64,000 bases of DNA, from NCBI GenBank assembly GCA_033065855.1, contig JAVXUO010002115.1, forward strand, positions 248,001 to 312,000, given 5' to 3'. The position numbers were made by a program, and so were the translations under genes. The notes beneath the pieces are model-generated. The model had not been told where the DNA came from and ran no database searches. It worked only from the letters and a program-made list of their open reading frames with translations. The stretch comes from Escallonia rubra. Taxonomy: Eukaryota; Streptophyta; Magnoliopsida; Escalloniales; Escalloniaceae. Below are positions 24,401 through 34,500 of the stretch, piece after piece (the first letter of the stretch is position 1; every line of letters begins with the position of its first letter).

Positions 24401-25980
24401 CATAAAAAAGAGGGTAAGCATGCCATGGCTCAATTCTTAATACTTGGATTATGTCTTGAAGAGGTTTTTACAAAAAAGCAAATTGCTCACTTTACGATAT
24501 TATGTAAAACTGTTTCTGAAAACAAATAATATTCCTGTTCTCCACAAAAAAAAAAAAAAAACTTGCTAATAGCTTCTGTAAGATTTTGATCCCTAGGAGT
24601 TAACATCTGGTAATCCACCAAATTTGTAGCATGCCAAGCCATTTTCTTGATCTCAAGCAGCTTGATCTCACGCTATTTTCTTTATCTCAAATGGTTTATA
24701 TCAAGAAAATGGTCTGATCTCAAGCTATTTTCTTGATAAAAATAAGGATGCAAAATCTACTATTCCGTAGGAGGACAAGTATGATACCTAACACCGTACC
24801 AGCTCATAATATATCTAACAACTCTAGCAGACCTTATGCTTTATGTCGACTATAAGTTATCTAAAAAGGTCACAGGTCTTAAAACAAGAAAAGACCAAAC
24901 GGTAAGTGCAAATGGAACATGAAAGCAATCAGCTGAATTACTTTCAAACCAAACTACAATGAAATTGCACTCATTTGGAATTGAAAATCAGGTCAGTATT
25001 TCAAGCAAGTCAGGTTCCCTCTGCCTAATAGGATTTGTACACGTAACCTTTGAACTCAATTATCGTTTCTGCCCTGATGTAATCTCAATTTCACTTTTTA
25101 GACGTTTTCTAGAACTTTGCAAAAGGTCAAACACAGCATATATTACGAAACTGTGAGAGTATATATGTATTACCAAGTTACTAATTTCATAAGACTCCTA
25201 TTACAGTGCAAAGCAGAAACACGACTAATTACGATAATCTAACCTAATTCAATAACTGCCTTCATATCAACCTCAAACTCAAAGGATTGACTCGGTACAT
25301 GCAAAACCTTGAATCAAATTCAAAATTCTGCCTTCTTTCCACTGGATCTTTCACATTTGAAATTTTGCAAATTCCAAGGATAGATTTAGGACATGTAAAC
25401 ATTGAACCAAACTCAAATAGCAATCACTTATTGCATAAGCAATGTTTGGCAAGTTGAGCTAGGGCAAAAAGTGAAGCCAACAATTACGCGAACTAAATCT
25501 ATCCTAAAGATTGGCAAGGAGAAATGTGCAAAATCCAATGGAATGCAGGGAATAGCAAGTCCAGATTAAACAAGTCCTGTTTTTTCAATGTCAAGCCAGG
25601 GTTATAACAACTAGCAAAGTCAACGCTTCCATGTACTGTACACATATTAAATGCTGGAATCACAGCAAAAGAAGGACCTTCAGGGTCTAGGGTTTGGAAA
25701 TAAGGATCAGCGTCCTTGGGCAATGACGGAAAAGCAGCCGATATCTTCGCTCTCACGGCGGCCAGCCGCTTACGCCAATCATACGGTATCCTCTTTCGAT
25801 CGACCAGCCATTCTTCGGCACGAGACAAAAAAAAATAAAATCAAATGAAGCTCTATAATCAACACAATTCTATATAGATATGTATGCCTAGTCGTGTGTG
25901 CGTCTGTTCTTGATTATACCTCCGAGACGGGCAAATGCGATGTCGATGGGGAGATTACGGACGTCGGCCTGATTCTGCAT
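15452..25980 (-). CDS. C53: C53 / CDK5RAP3-like protein (UFMylation and ER-phagy factor)
   Basis: Ten exons on the minus strand: 25980-25920, 25812-25678, 18459-18365, 18244-18150, 18047-17912, 17810-17658, 17577-17029, 16852-16644, 16445-16313 and 15583-15452. All introns are GT-AG and the phases join to 1,698 nt (565 residues). The start [19 protein letters not shown] and [10 protein letters not shown] match plant CDK5RAP3. C53 works with UFL1 and DDRGK1 in the ER-bound UFM1 ligase and is an autophagy receptor binding ATG8. Exon 7 encodes the disordered region with shuffled ATG8-interacting motifs IDWDI (278-282), IDWDI (289-293) and ISWDI (348-352), plus YEIV (309-312). Coiled-coil-like stretches flank it. 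Intron 2 is 7.2 kb and transposon-filled. The gene appears intact. Confidence 0.95.
16208..16353. repeat. 73-bp tandem duplication copying the end of C53 exon 9
   Basis: Two units (16208-16280 and 16281-16353) share TTTAGCAACTAAAAGCACAT and the following TTGCTTTGGCCATAA-GAAGACAATGAATTCTGCAG. The right-hand unit contains the 3' end and donor site of exon 9. The left-hand unit is an extra, intronic copy with its own GTGAGT donor. Both donors are present in the DNA, but only the one at 16312 keeps the protein collinear with the family. Confidence 0.85.
18317..18342. repeat. (GA)13 microsatellite in C53 intron 3
   Basis: An uninterrupted GA dinucleotide run between C53 exons 3 and 4, close to the exon 3 donor (18364). 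On the gene's sense strand it is a CT run. Confidence 0.9.
18950..19796. mobile_element. DNA transposon with CTAGGTAGCACGGACAC ends in C53 intron 2
   Basis: A perfect 8-bp direct repeat CTCCATAG lies at 18942-18949 and 19797-19804. The ends are CTAGGTAGCACGGACAC and, reverse-complemented, CTCTGAAGCACGGACAC. Subterminal GTGTCGG/CCGACAC motifs fill both ends. The 8-bp duplication favours a hAT-type non-autonomous element of 847 bp. A 77-bp direct repeat lies inside (19181-19334). A related terminus lies at 57099. Frames inside do not resemble proteins. Confidence 0.85.
19181..19334. repeat. 77-bp direct tandem repeat inside the transposon
   Basis: TAAAACATTTATTTGGTAAC starts at 19181 and again at 19258. 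Each copy is followed by an AACTAAGTAAAAGAGGGAGG segment and CGGTA-TGTCCC. The copies differ at a few positions only. Confidence 0.85.
19805..20819. other. C53 intron 2 sequence, no gene recognised
   Basis: Intronic sequence between two transposons. An ACTCAACTCAACCCAACTTA segment near 20060 resembles a common plant retro-derived repeat, but it is degenerate. Near 20690-20790 a phrase of the type ACTAGGC-GACGAGGCG recurs, a weak short repeat. There is no convincing coding sequence. Confidence 0.35.
20823..21806. mobile_element. PIF/Harbinger-like element, 984 bp, in C53 intron 2
   Basis: The ends GGGGGCGTACATTTACG and, reverse-complemented, GGGGCTGTACGTTTACG are inverted repeats. A 3-bp TTA direct repeat flanks them (20820-20822 and 21807-21809). 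These are hallmarks of PIF/Harbinger insertions. The interior has a CT/GA-rich zone (about 21030-21580) and no transposase, so it is non-autonomous. The end pattern resembles the MITE at 13100-13400. Confidence 0.8.
22228..22287. repeat. 30-bp perfect tandem duplication
   Basis: Two copies of a 30-bp unit containing ATAAAATAACAAACTTGTGA followed by TGCTAGT, starting at 22231 and 22261. It lies in C53 intron 2. Confidence 0.9.
23302..23445. repeat. 25-bp tandem repeat next to an inverted copy
   Basis: GTGCTTCACCCTAAGTGCCG with CACCG recurs at 23361, 23386, 23411 and (partial) 23436 with an exact 25-bp period. Just upstream, 23302-23337 is a hairpin with 11-bp arms GGTACCGGTGC and GCACCGGTACC whose loop carries the same unit in inverted orientation. 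This looks like an amplified transposon end. The other end was not found with confidence. Confidence 0.8.
23446..25677. other. C53 intron 2, remainder
   Basis: AT-rich intronic DNA. It has short direct repeats of TTTTCTTGAT-TCAA type at 24640-24740 and a poly-A run at 24547-24560. No exon, RNA gene or clear transposon end was recognised. Confidence 0.4.
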
Positions 25981-26336
25981 GTTTTCCGGCTGGGCGGATT
26001 TCCTGTCAAGTCCAGTTCCCGGTGATGTGTGTCAGTGTGTGTGTGTGTGTCACTCTGTGTTGTTTCATTGCTCACGAAACGAATTGGGCTGGGCTCGGGC
26101 CCAATATTAGAACATTTTGCAGGAGAAGGGGGTTGTAAGCCCATCAAGGCCCGTCACCACGAAAAGATTTTGCAGTTTCTTTTTCATTTATCGTTAATGT
26201 GGCTAACCACATGAATGTTCTTTTTTTTGGAAATTCAACCTAGTATTGTACGCTGTGCATTATAAATTGTACATTTACTGATGGCAGTATTGTAAATGTT
26301 TAGAGGTAGTACAATCTATAATGCTGAATGTACAAC

Positions 26337-26924
26337 TAGGGGTGAGCACGGTTCGGTTTGGGGGTCAAACTGCAAACCGAACTGTTACCCCTCGGTTTAA
26401 AAATTTGTGAACCGAACCGAACCAAACCAAACACCATCGGTTTGATCGGTTTAAATGGTCCGGTTTAGTCGGTTTGGATCGGTTTGCCCACTCAAAATCG
26501 TTGTTCCTTTGTACACTACTAATTGAAGCTATATTTTTTTCTAAATTGCATATAATCTTGTTTCACTCGAATATATAAGTTCTCATTGATGAATGAGAAA
26601 TAATGAGTAAATATAAACTAGATATTGGTCACAAATTGTTTGTGTTCTAAGTGTTGTTAATATTTTCGTTTCTTTTAACTTTCAAGTTTTGTCTATTTTG
26701 GAGTTACTTAGTACCTTATATGTGTAATTATCAGTGAAATGTTACTAAAAATACATTAACATATTATAGGTCAGTTCGGTTCGGTTTAGAATCGGTTTAA
26801 AAAATGTGAACCGTGAACCAAACCGAACCAAGGTCGATTTGAAAAATGTGAAACCAAACCGTTAAGATCTTTGAACGGTTTTGATTGGATTGGTTCGGTT
26901 TGAACGGTTTGATGCTCACCCCTA
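26337..26924. mobile_element. Non-autonomous hAT element, 588 bp
   Basis: A perfect 8-bp target duplication TGTACAAC lies at 26329-26336 and 26925-26932. The ends are TAGGGGTGAGCACGG on the left and TAGGGGTGAGCATCA (reverse complement) on the right. Both flanks inside the element are dense in GGTTCGG/CCGAACC motifs, a common plant hAT feature. No transposase. It sits about 360 bp upstream of the C53 start codon. The 8-bp repeat lies in the right arm of a partial inverted repeat whose left arm is at about 26240-26275. Confidence 0.9.
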
Positions 26925-26974
26925 TGTACAACATCGCAATGCGATGCCGTATAGACTATTTTTTTTGCCCACGG

Positions 26975-27427
26975 AATTTTCTTTCGAAAGTGATCAATAT
27001 ATGGCTTTTTTTCAATAAAAAAAAGGAAGAATCGTGAAAAAAGAAATATTGCATTACATTACGTTTTAAAGAATATGAAAACAACTTTAAATTTGATTAC
27101 ATAATATATTTGTCTGGAACAGATAAATAGAATTTTTTTGAAAGAGATCAATTGGATGGCTTTTTTGGAATAAAAAAAGGAAGAATTGTGAAAAAAAAAT
27201 ATTGAATTACATAACGTTTTAAAGAATAAGAAAACAATTGATTACATAATATATTTGTTTGGAACAGATAAATAGAATTTTTTCGAAAGTGATCAATTAG
27301 ATGGCTTTTTGCGAATAAAAAAAGGAAGAATTGTGAAAAAAAATACTGAATTACATAACGTTTTAAATAATAAGAAAACAATTTTTTTTTTGTTTGATTA
27401 CATAATATATTTGTCTGGAACAGATAA
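26975..27427. repeat. Three tandem copies of a ~150-bp unit
   Basis: The units begin near 26975, 27129 and 27274. Each contains TCGAAAG-GATCAAT, GATGGCTTTTT, AATAAAAAAAGGAAGAAT, TACATAACGTTTTAAA and ACATAATATATTTGT-TGGAAC. The GATCA anchors are at 26992, 27146 and 27291 (154 and 145 bp apart). Divergence is low. No coding content or transposon ends were identified. Confidence 0.85.
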
Positions 27428-27586
27428 ATCTATTTGAATTTCATTTTCGAAGGCAGAATTTGAAAATAGTAGACCGGCATAACTTTTGCAAAAACGCAAA
27501 ACTGGAAACAAGATAATGCTTCCCAAACGGAGCAACTGGCCCGTTTGTTAAAAGAACGGGAAACAAAAAATAGTTCAATATCTATA

Positions 27587-27956
27587 TTATCAATCAGGGA
27601 GAGCACCCTTATATATAGTGAAACATATTTGGAACTTTCAATTGTATCCCATCATAATATAAAATTTTGAAGTTAAAAATAAAGTTAATCAATGTTATTG
27701 TTGGAATTTTTTTAACATTTAGTTGATAACTGTTAGACCTCACTACAATTAAAACTTTTTGTTTTCCCGATTATTCTAACCACCTCACCCATATAACCAA
27801 TCGTTAACATTTTTACTCCGTTTCTACTGCTCCTTTCCTCTTGGTCTCCATTTTTATAATAAACTCTTTTTTCATTTCATGTTAAATTTTTGTATCGATT
27901 AGGTTTACATATACTTTTGTAATGGCAGACTTATCGCGCGTACCGACGATGCTAGT
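27587..27956. mobile_element. Small Helitron-like element (copy A), tentative
   Basis: This segment resembles 58480-58836 at the start (AGAGCACCCTTAT versus AGAAGGTGCCCTTAT), in the middle (TTATTCTAA) and at the end (ACCGACGATGCTAG versus ACCGACGATCCTAA). The CTAG/CTAA ends would fit the CTRR terminus of Helitrons, and a TCTATATTATC start is compatible. No 3' hairpin as clear as that at 45000 was seen, so the superfamily is uncertain. Confidence 0.35.
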
Positions 27957-28987
27957 ATACTCTATGCACGAATAATTATTCTGGAGAACAGCTTCTTCAT
28001 GGGTTTGTTTCATCGATGGGCTTGCTAGCTACTTGGTCTCAGAACGCTAACAATAGTTATCGATGATAAAATCTTAGTTTGGTTGTCACTTTCATTTTCA
28101 ACCAAGGCAAGGATTTGTTTTTGGCCAAATCAACTTTGATCCGATGAGCTACGCTAAAGTCATAATTTATACGCTTCACACATTTTTGACCATCTCTAAA
28201 GCAAGAAGGACAAAGCATCTGATGAGAAAATAAGAACATATCTAACCACGAAAAACTCATAAAACAGCTACGCCAATCACAACTAACTATCATGAAGAAG
28301 ATATCGAGAAATCCATCCTCTAACAATGGAACCATCGGACTTCTGACACCGCAAACTCGCCGCTGCTGAAGCCCGGCCGCTCAGCGACAGAGTCCCCCGC
28401 ATCCCTGCAAAGATAGGTTAGCAAAGGTGGTTATTGATGAACTACTGTATGATGCATCTCGACCTGCACAGGAGTGAAGTCTTGTTTGCCCGTCACGCTT
28501 ATAGCCGAGAGAGTTTCGGATTCACAGGAAAGTGCGGAACAAGAAGAGTAGCTTCTTCAGTTCTGCTATCGGCGGTATTGATTCTGGTTCTTCTAGCTCG
28601 GGTAGTGGCGTCGTCTAGGCCTTCACCAGCCACTCGGGGAGGGCGATGAAAGCAGCAGCAGATGGCTGAGAAGATCCCCATTCTGTCTCTCTCCCCACCT
28701 CAAAGTTTTGATGCGAGTTGTGGAGATGATTCAACCTGCGCAGTAGACCTGAAGCAGAGTCTTCTATGATGACAAAATTTCACTGTGTTGTAATTGGAAG
28801 TCAGTTCTGTAGTACTATATTGTGGCTGCTTTTATATTGACTGGTTGTTGGAGAGGCCTGTCCTTAACATTCTTGCTAAAGTCATGCAAGTATACTGTAC
28901 ATGTGTGCATTATTCTGCTAAAGATTTGCATCAGCAAGGAAAATTGTCAAAGGTTTGCTGGAAAAGAAGTTTTTATAGAGAGAATCA
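27957..28987. other. Intergenic stretch with unassigned short frames
   Basis: A GC-richer part (28340-28680) contains small frames, including one of 71 codons at 28434-28649 with a hydrophobic C-terminal half. None resembles a known protein and no splice structure could be built. An expressed small gene cannot be excluded. Confidence 0.3.
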
Positions 28988-29700
28988 TTTTTTTTTTTGG
29001 TCAAAATTCCTTTGCATTTCTTTTGAGCTCAAACAATTTGCAAGTATACCTCACTTTACTATACAGTTCCTCCCTCACATACCTATACAGTTTATGTACA
29101 AGAGCATACTCATTTCTCTAATCTCCTGTTCTAAGTGTCTTCTGTGCACTCATTCCCCATGCTTGATGTAACTGCTTATTCCTTTCTGTGGCCGGAAATT
29201 CTGCCCAACTATATAATCTATACTTTATCCATTGTTGAATAACATGAAGGCATCCCTGCACATTTGAGCTTTGATGTTCAAACACTCTGAGATTTCTTTC
29301 CTTCCATATTCCATATGTTGTTACTGCCACCACTAATTTGTTCATCTTGGCTTGGAGACTCTTCCCCCTGCATATTTTGGCTGCTTCATGGAGAAATTGG
29401 TTCCATGACTCCCTGTTAATTTGAATTTTCTGCTTACTCAGCACCAATTTCCACAGCTCCTGTGCATACTTACACTGTATGAACAAATGGTCAATGGTCT
29501 CTGGGTATTTATCACACAGTTCACATGTATCATCTGGAATAATATTCCAGGCTTTCAGCTTATACTTTGTTCTAATACCTCATTTGCAAATTAGCCAAAG
29601 CATCAGAGCACATTTGGGGATATTTCTGGAAACCAGATCAGTTCCACCAGTAGACTGCTGGTGCTTTTGTTCTAACCCCTTCCCAAGCTGATCTTATAGT
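28988..29700 (-). pseudogene. LINE 3' fragment (zf-RVT region and tail)
   Basis: On the minus strand, about 29640-29460 gives IPKCALMLWLICK, then CELCDKYPETIDHLFIQC, the zinc-binding segment that follows the reverse transcriptase in plant LINEs. It continues with ELWKLVL and GIWKERNLRVFEH before stopping at 29118. One in-frame stop follows WLICK. An 11-nt poly-T run at 28988-28998 beside GGTCAAAATT is the reverse complement of the LINE poly-A tail. It is a 5'-truncated, dead copy related to the LINE at 45.4-49.6 kb. Confidence 0.8.
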
Positions 29701-30669
29701 AAAATTTCCACCACTAGAGTGAAGCTAATCATTTTTTTAATAAATTGAACAACTTTCTTGGACTCGACGAGTTTTATAGGTATTCGAATGAACAAATAGG
29801 CACCGAAACGTAGTACTTTAAGTTTGGAAAGGTTCGTAAGTTGGGAGTCGTGACTGTGTTAATGTTTCATTCATATTGGGCAAGTCAGCATGATTTTTCT
29901 TTCTAAAATTAATGAATGACCATTTCATCTAATTTTCGTATTAGTTAAGCCAAAACATGCTTTAAAAGAAAGTTTGCATTACACACTGCTGGCTTTCTTT
30001 CATCATAGGAATACCATTTTCGATATTAACCAATATAAGGTCCCATTTTTGCTACCAACCAATTTATCTTATTGCAGACTTCACAAAATTCTGACGTTAT
30101 AGGGATCTCGTGCAATTGGAGTTCATCCGCACCTCTATAGTTGGTCGCTAAATATTTTGAATTGTTATGTTGATGCGGACAAAGTCAGGGAAGGCCCAAG
30201 TCAAATAGCAATTACTAGAAGCAAAGAAACGTAGCAACAAAAGAACGTAACTTATTTCTTAGCTATAAAGTATTCGTCGCGCTTTTATAACAGCAAAATT
30301 TGGGTCATTTGTCGCTGCAGACCTTTATAGAGATATAGTTGAACACCCAACTGCCGGACCAGTAGGATATATGGGCTCGTGTGGAAACTTCTCTTGGGCT
30401 TTTGCTTTTTCATTAGAGTGAAAGAATCATGCGAGCTTGTTCAACATATATCTAAGTGTTCTTACATCGGTGAAGATGCGGGAGCAAAATCCAATCCAGT
30501 TCTTCCTCCATGACACGTGGCATAAACCCATTCACCTTCTTGAATTCCTTGGGCCACCCTTCATGGCTCCCGGCCGATGACTCATGAAGCAGTGTGTGTG
30601 TGTGTGAGAGAGAGGAGACAGTACAGAGAGAGAGTGACAGGGAGGCCAAAGTAATCATATCCTGTTCAA
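29701..30669. other. STR9 upstream region
   Basis: No gene was recognised. TG and AG microsatellite runs (about 30592-30650) lie just upstream of the STR9 start codon, probably in the 5' leader. A G-box lies at 30514-30519. Confidence 0.4.
30514..30519. promoter_or_regulatory. G-box (CACGTG) upstream of STR9
   Basis: A perfect CACGTG palindrome within TGACACGTGGCA, about 150 bp before the STR9 ATG. G-boxes bind bZIP/bHLH factors and are common in light-responsive plastid-protein genes. Function here is inferred from position only. Confidence 0.35.
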
Positions 30670-33600
30670 ATGGCAGGGATTGGTTGTTGCTGTTCTTCCA
30701 CACTCTCTTCTCGGAGGTAAATGTTAATTCCCACTCCATCTACAACTTCTACTTGAACCTCAATTTTTACTTGCCACTATGAAGAGTAGAGTTGGTTGCT
30801 GAGAATGTATGAGAAAGGAGATAAATCAGAACAGCCCCTTTAAAGATACTAGAACAACCCCTTAAAACTAGAATTTTGAGAATTTGCATGGTTCATATGT
30901 AACCCAAACTAAAATTTCGAACTCATATGCATATTGGCTTTAGTTCTTAGGTTTCCAGCTTAGAATCCTCTTCCTGTAACATTTACTTGGTGAATCTGCT
31001 TGCTTCAAACATACTTTATGCAACATAGCCAATTACCAATATAGTTATTGTACTCTTGGGTGGTCGTGGTGTGGTGTTGACTGGAGGGTACTATCTATGT
31101 GTGTGCGTGAACACGCTATTCCAAGAATTAGTCTATATTTATGCAGGTATTGGTGGTTAATGCCTAATTTTGCTGTTAACTTGTCCAAATAGCATAATGA
31201 ATGGAATAAATTGTTGTTTAAATGGGAGTGAAAATGTATTTTCAGCATTTTGGGGACAGCTTCATTGGTACTAGAGATTCATCGTGGAGGGACCGTGACC
31301 ACAAGACCAATTCGTCGGAGAAATTTGGGAATTAAAGCAGAGGTGAATTATGTAAATGCTGAAGAGGCTAAAAAACTTATAGCAGTAGACGGATACACAA
31401 TCCTGGATGTGCGTGACAATACTCAGTATAATCGAGCTCATATTAAAGAATGTCATCATGTTCCGCTTTTTATTGAAAACAAGGACAATGATATAGGTAA
31501 CCCCTTGTCTCCTTGATAGATACTCCCTCCGGTTTTTTAAATTTGTCCCTTTGGTCTATGATAAGATTCAAGCATCTGACCTTGAACTGGACTAAAATAG
31601 TAATTACAGATCAAACAAGTATTAAGGCAAAAAATATTAAAGTCAATGTTTACATGTTCAAATTCTAGTTCAAGAATTCGAAGAAAGTCAAAGGGGAAAC
31701 AAAGTTATGAAACGGAGGGAGTGGATGTTTAAGCTTTGATAGTGTGCCTCTTTAGTTTATGTAACAAACTGACACACATATCTTTTTCTCTTTGCTGGAA
31801 ATATTATCTGAGCAGGCACTATAGTATATAGGCAGCTGCACAACAATTTTTCTGGTTTATTCTACGGGTTGCCATTTACTAAACCTAATCCTGATTTCGT
31901 GCGATCTATAAAGAGCCAATTCTCACCAGAAAGCAAACTGTTGCTTGTTTGTCAGGAAGGGCTGAGGTAGGTTGTTTTAACTTCTCTCTTTTCGAATCAT
32001 AATTTTAGTTTGAAATGATCTGTGAGATGCTACATGTAGCATCGCTGCCACAAAAATTGAAACAGCTACTGAAAACAGAGTTCTTTGCCAAGTCCAGACT
32101 CGCTTGTTGAAAAAGCATGCTCTACATGTAGACAAGATATGCCTGTCAATGAGTTATCGAGTTAGACTGGTTCACTTCGAGGATATAGTACTGTCTGATG
32201 TCCATGTGTGGTAGATTAAACATAGACGTATTGAAGTTCTTGACATTATACAAGCCTATTACTGTTAAGTGCAAATTCAGAATGTCGCAATTTGAGCAAG
32301 TAACCAAAAGTGAGATAATATGACCCTGACGTCGGTATCATGGACTTACAATACTGAGTGGGATCAATTTTCCTACCTCTTAATGAGGTAGTGTTTACTT
32401 GCTGAGAACTTTCTGTGATTGAAAGAGCTAGAAAAGGGTTAACAGAGCCTAAAACTCTATTTGATTGAGATACTATCAAATATTTGTTGGCATCAGGTTC
32501 ATAGAGCCTTGCCTAAATAACTCATATTAGCAGTCCCTGAAACTCTGTTCCTTGCCATGGGCTTGGAAGTAAAAAGCATAAAACAAATCGAGTATGTCAA
32601 GAATATTATATTGTGTAGCTCGAGTGAAAATTTATCACATGTGGGCAACTTATACTTCATCTCCTAGTAATTCCGGTTAGTGGCTACTGATCAAAGTGAT
32701 TGGGAGTGTATGGACATTTACACAAAATACCTCTATATACCTAAAAAGTCATCCTTTTTTTTTTTTTTTGGGTGTTGGGGGGAGGAGACCAATCAATTTG
32801 ACCATCGTTCGGGATGATTTACTTTTTCTTTCCTCCTATTTGAACTCTTAAAAATATCCTCTTCCACTATACCCTTTGTAGTAGTCTCTAACTTAAGTCT
32901 GGCATGTATAGAGGAAGCCTTTTTAGTGCATCTTGCATTCCTAGCAGCCAAACAATGCTAAAGGCCCCTTCTCTCATCCATTTAAGTTATAAATCACTGT
33001 CACGCATAATGTTTCTTATCCAATGTGCTCAAATTGCCAGTCGGAAGGCCTAAACTTAATTCATATACTTGTACATGACTTCCTACAGATCTTTTTGATG
33101 TTCAGTTTGTCGTTATTCTAGCCTTATGGGTTTTCTATACACATAACTTACCATTGGTCTTTTGGTATAAAGAGACAATTTGTGCGACATTGTTAGTTAA
33201 GCTTTGTGGTCATGCACATCTTTACAGACCATACTGTCCTTCAAGCATTTTGAAGGTCCTTTCAATCTTACATGGTGAGTATACCCTCTCTTGTTCAGAT
33301 ATTTGCTTGGCAATAAGATAACATGGAGCAAAATCAAAGTAATGAGCTACTAGTTAGGAAGCGGGAAGAAAAGTGAAGGCCCCCTTAGTAAGTCTGTTTG
33401 GAAGAAAGATGCCATCCATTAGGACATGTCAAAAGGCCAGTGAGGTTTTTCTTTGGGTTGACTTGAACCAACCTGCAAGAGTGCAAGGTGATCTGGTTCT
33501 AGGTGACACTGAAGTTATTAGACAGCAGATTCACCTGGTCCTTACTCCTTATATCTGTGCCTTAAGCAAGTTAGAAGTGCATTGAACTTACTCTAATTTT

Positions 33601-34500
33601 AGATTTCTGATTCCAATGGCTCTTTATTATGCACAAGAACGTGACCTAGTGAAACTGTATGGTCACATGCGCTTGGGTAAGGGCATGCTATTCTGCTGCT
33701 CTATTTGTTGTGACCATTAATGTTATCTAGGCTTTGTTAATTTAGCCGTCAAATACTTACCCTTTTGCTGAGTTTGAATCGCTGATAAGTGACATCGAAA
33801 CCATTACACTTCATTAAAGAAGCCCTTACCAACTTCTAGGTGCACGTGTGTGTTAACTTGTCTTTGTTTTGCTTCCCCTAATTACCGAAAATGATAATAT
33901 GCTCTGAAGCTTATTACTTGTAGATATTTTTTCCATTTAAACTTTCGTTCTCTTTCTACTGTATCCTTTTGCTCTTCTGGTAACTCCTCAAGTCACACGT
34001 AATATTTACCTTATCTTGAAACCAGTTGAAAATACTGAGACACTTCTTTTTGCTATAAGGTCCGCTGGTGCTGCCACCAAGCTAGAGGAAGCTGGTTTCC
34101 AGAATATAGCTTGTATAACATCAGGACTTCAATCTGTAAAACCAGGTTAGTTATCCAATTTCCGGACGGGGTCTCACTTTTGCTTGAACAGCCTGCTCCC
34201 AAACATATATTATGTAAAGGCAATGCTTATGGTTTGCAGGGACATTTGATTCTGTTGGATCCACTGAGCTGCAAGATGCAGGCAAGGCCGGTCTAGTTCA
34301 GGTGCAAGGCAAGATTTCGGCAGTAATTGAGACTCTGCTGATTTGTAAGCTCCTCGCAATTTACTTGATATACTTGTGAAATTTATCCTTGCTGTTATAT
34401 CTGACATCTCCTGTTCTGTTTATGTACAGGTGCATTAATTGTCATAACTCTATTCCCAGAGCAAGCTGAGAAGATTCTCCAGATGGTCCCTACAAGCTAA
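30670..34500 (+). CDS. STR9: Rhodanese-like domain-containing protein 9, chloroplastic
   Basis: Six exons: 30670-30716, 31246-31496, 31816-31966, 34060-34145, 34240-34344 and 34430-34500. All introns are GT-AG and the coding length is 711 nt (236 residues), close to Arabidopsis STR9. The start MAGIGCC and the following Arg-rich segment (TRPIRRRNLGIKA) look like a plastid transit peptide. The rhodanese domain spans about 48-175, with LDVRDNTQYNRAHIK and the loop CQEGLRSA carrying the would-be catalytic Cys145. A hydrophobic helix (about 205-222, LLICALIVITLF) near the C-terminus suggests thylakoid anchoring. The exact reaction of STR9 proteins is not established. Intron 3 is 2.1 kb and intron 2 contains a Stowaway-like MITE. 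A decayed copy lies at 49926-50566. Confidence 0.93.
31522..31724. mobile_element. Stowaway-like MITE in STR9 intron 2
   Basis: The left end is ACTCCCTCCGGTTTTTTAAA and the right end, reverse-complemented, is CACTCCCTCCGTTTCATAAC. CTCCCTCCG ends mark Stowaway (Tc1/mariner-type) MITEs. The TA target duplication is clear only on the left. A copy lacking its left end persists in the decayed STR9 copy at about 50155-50355, so the insertion predates the duplication. Confidence 0.7.

Noticed and set aside
28434..28649. Small 71-codon frame with a hydrophobic stretch
   Set aside because: No homologue recognised, no supporting promoter or splice structure, and the surrounding frames are closed. Kept only as unassigned DNA.
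33373..33585. 70-codon frame inside STR9 intron 3
   Set aside because: STR9 exons 3 and 4 join in frame without it, no similarity was recognised, and inclusion would need non-collinear protein.
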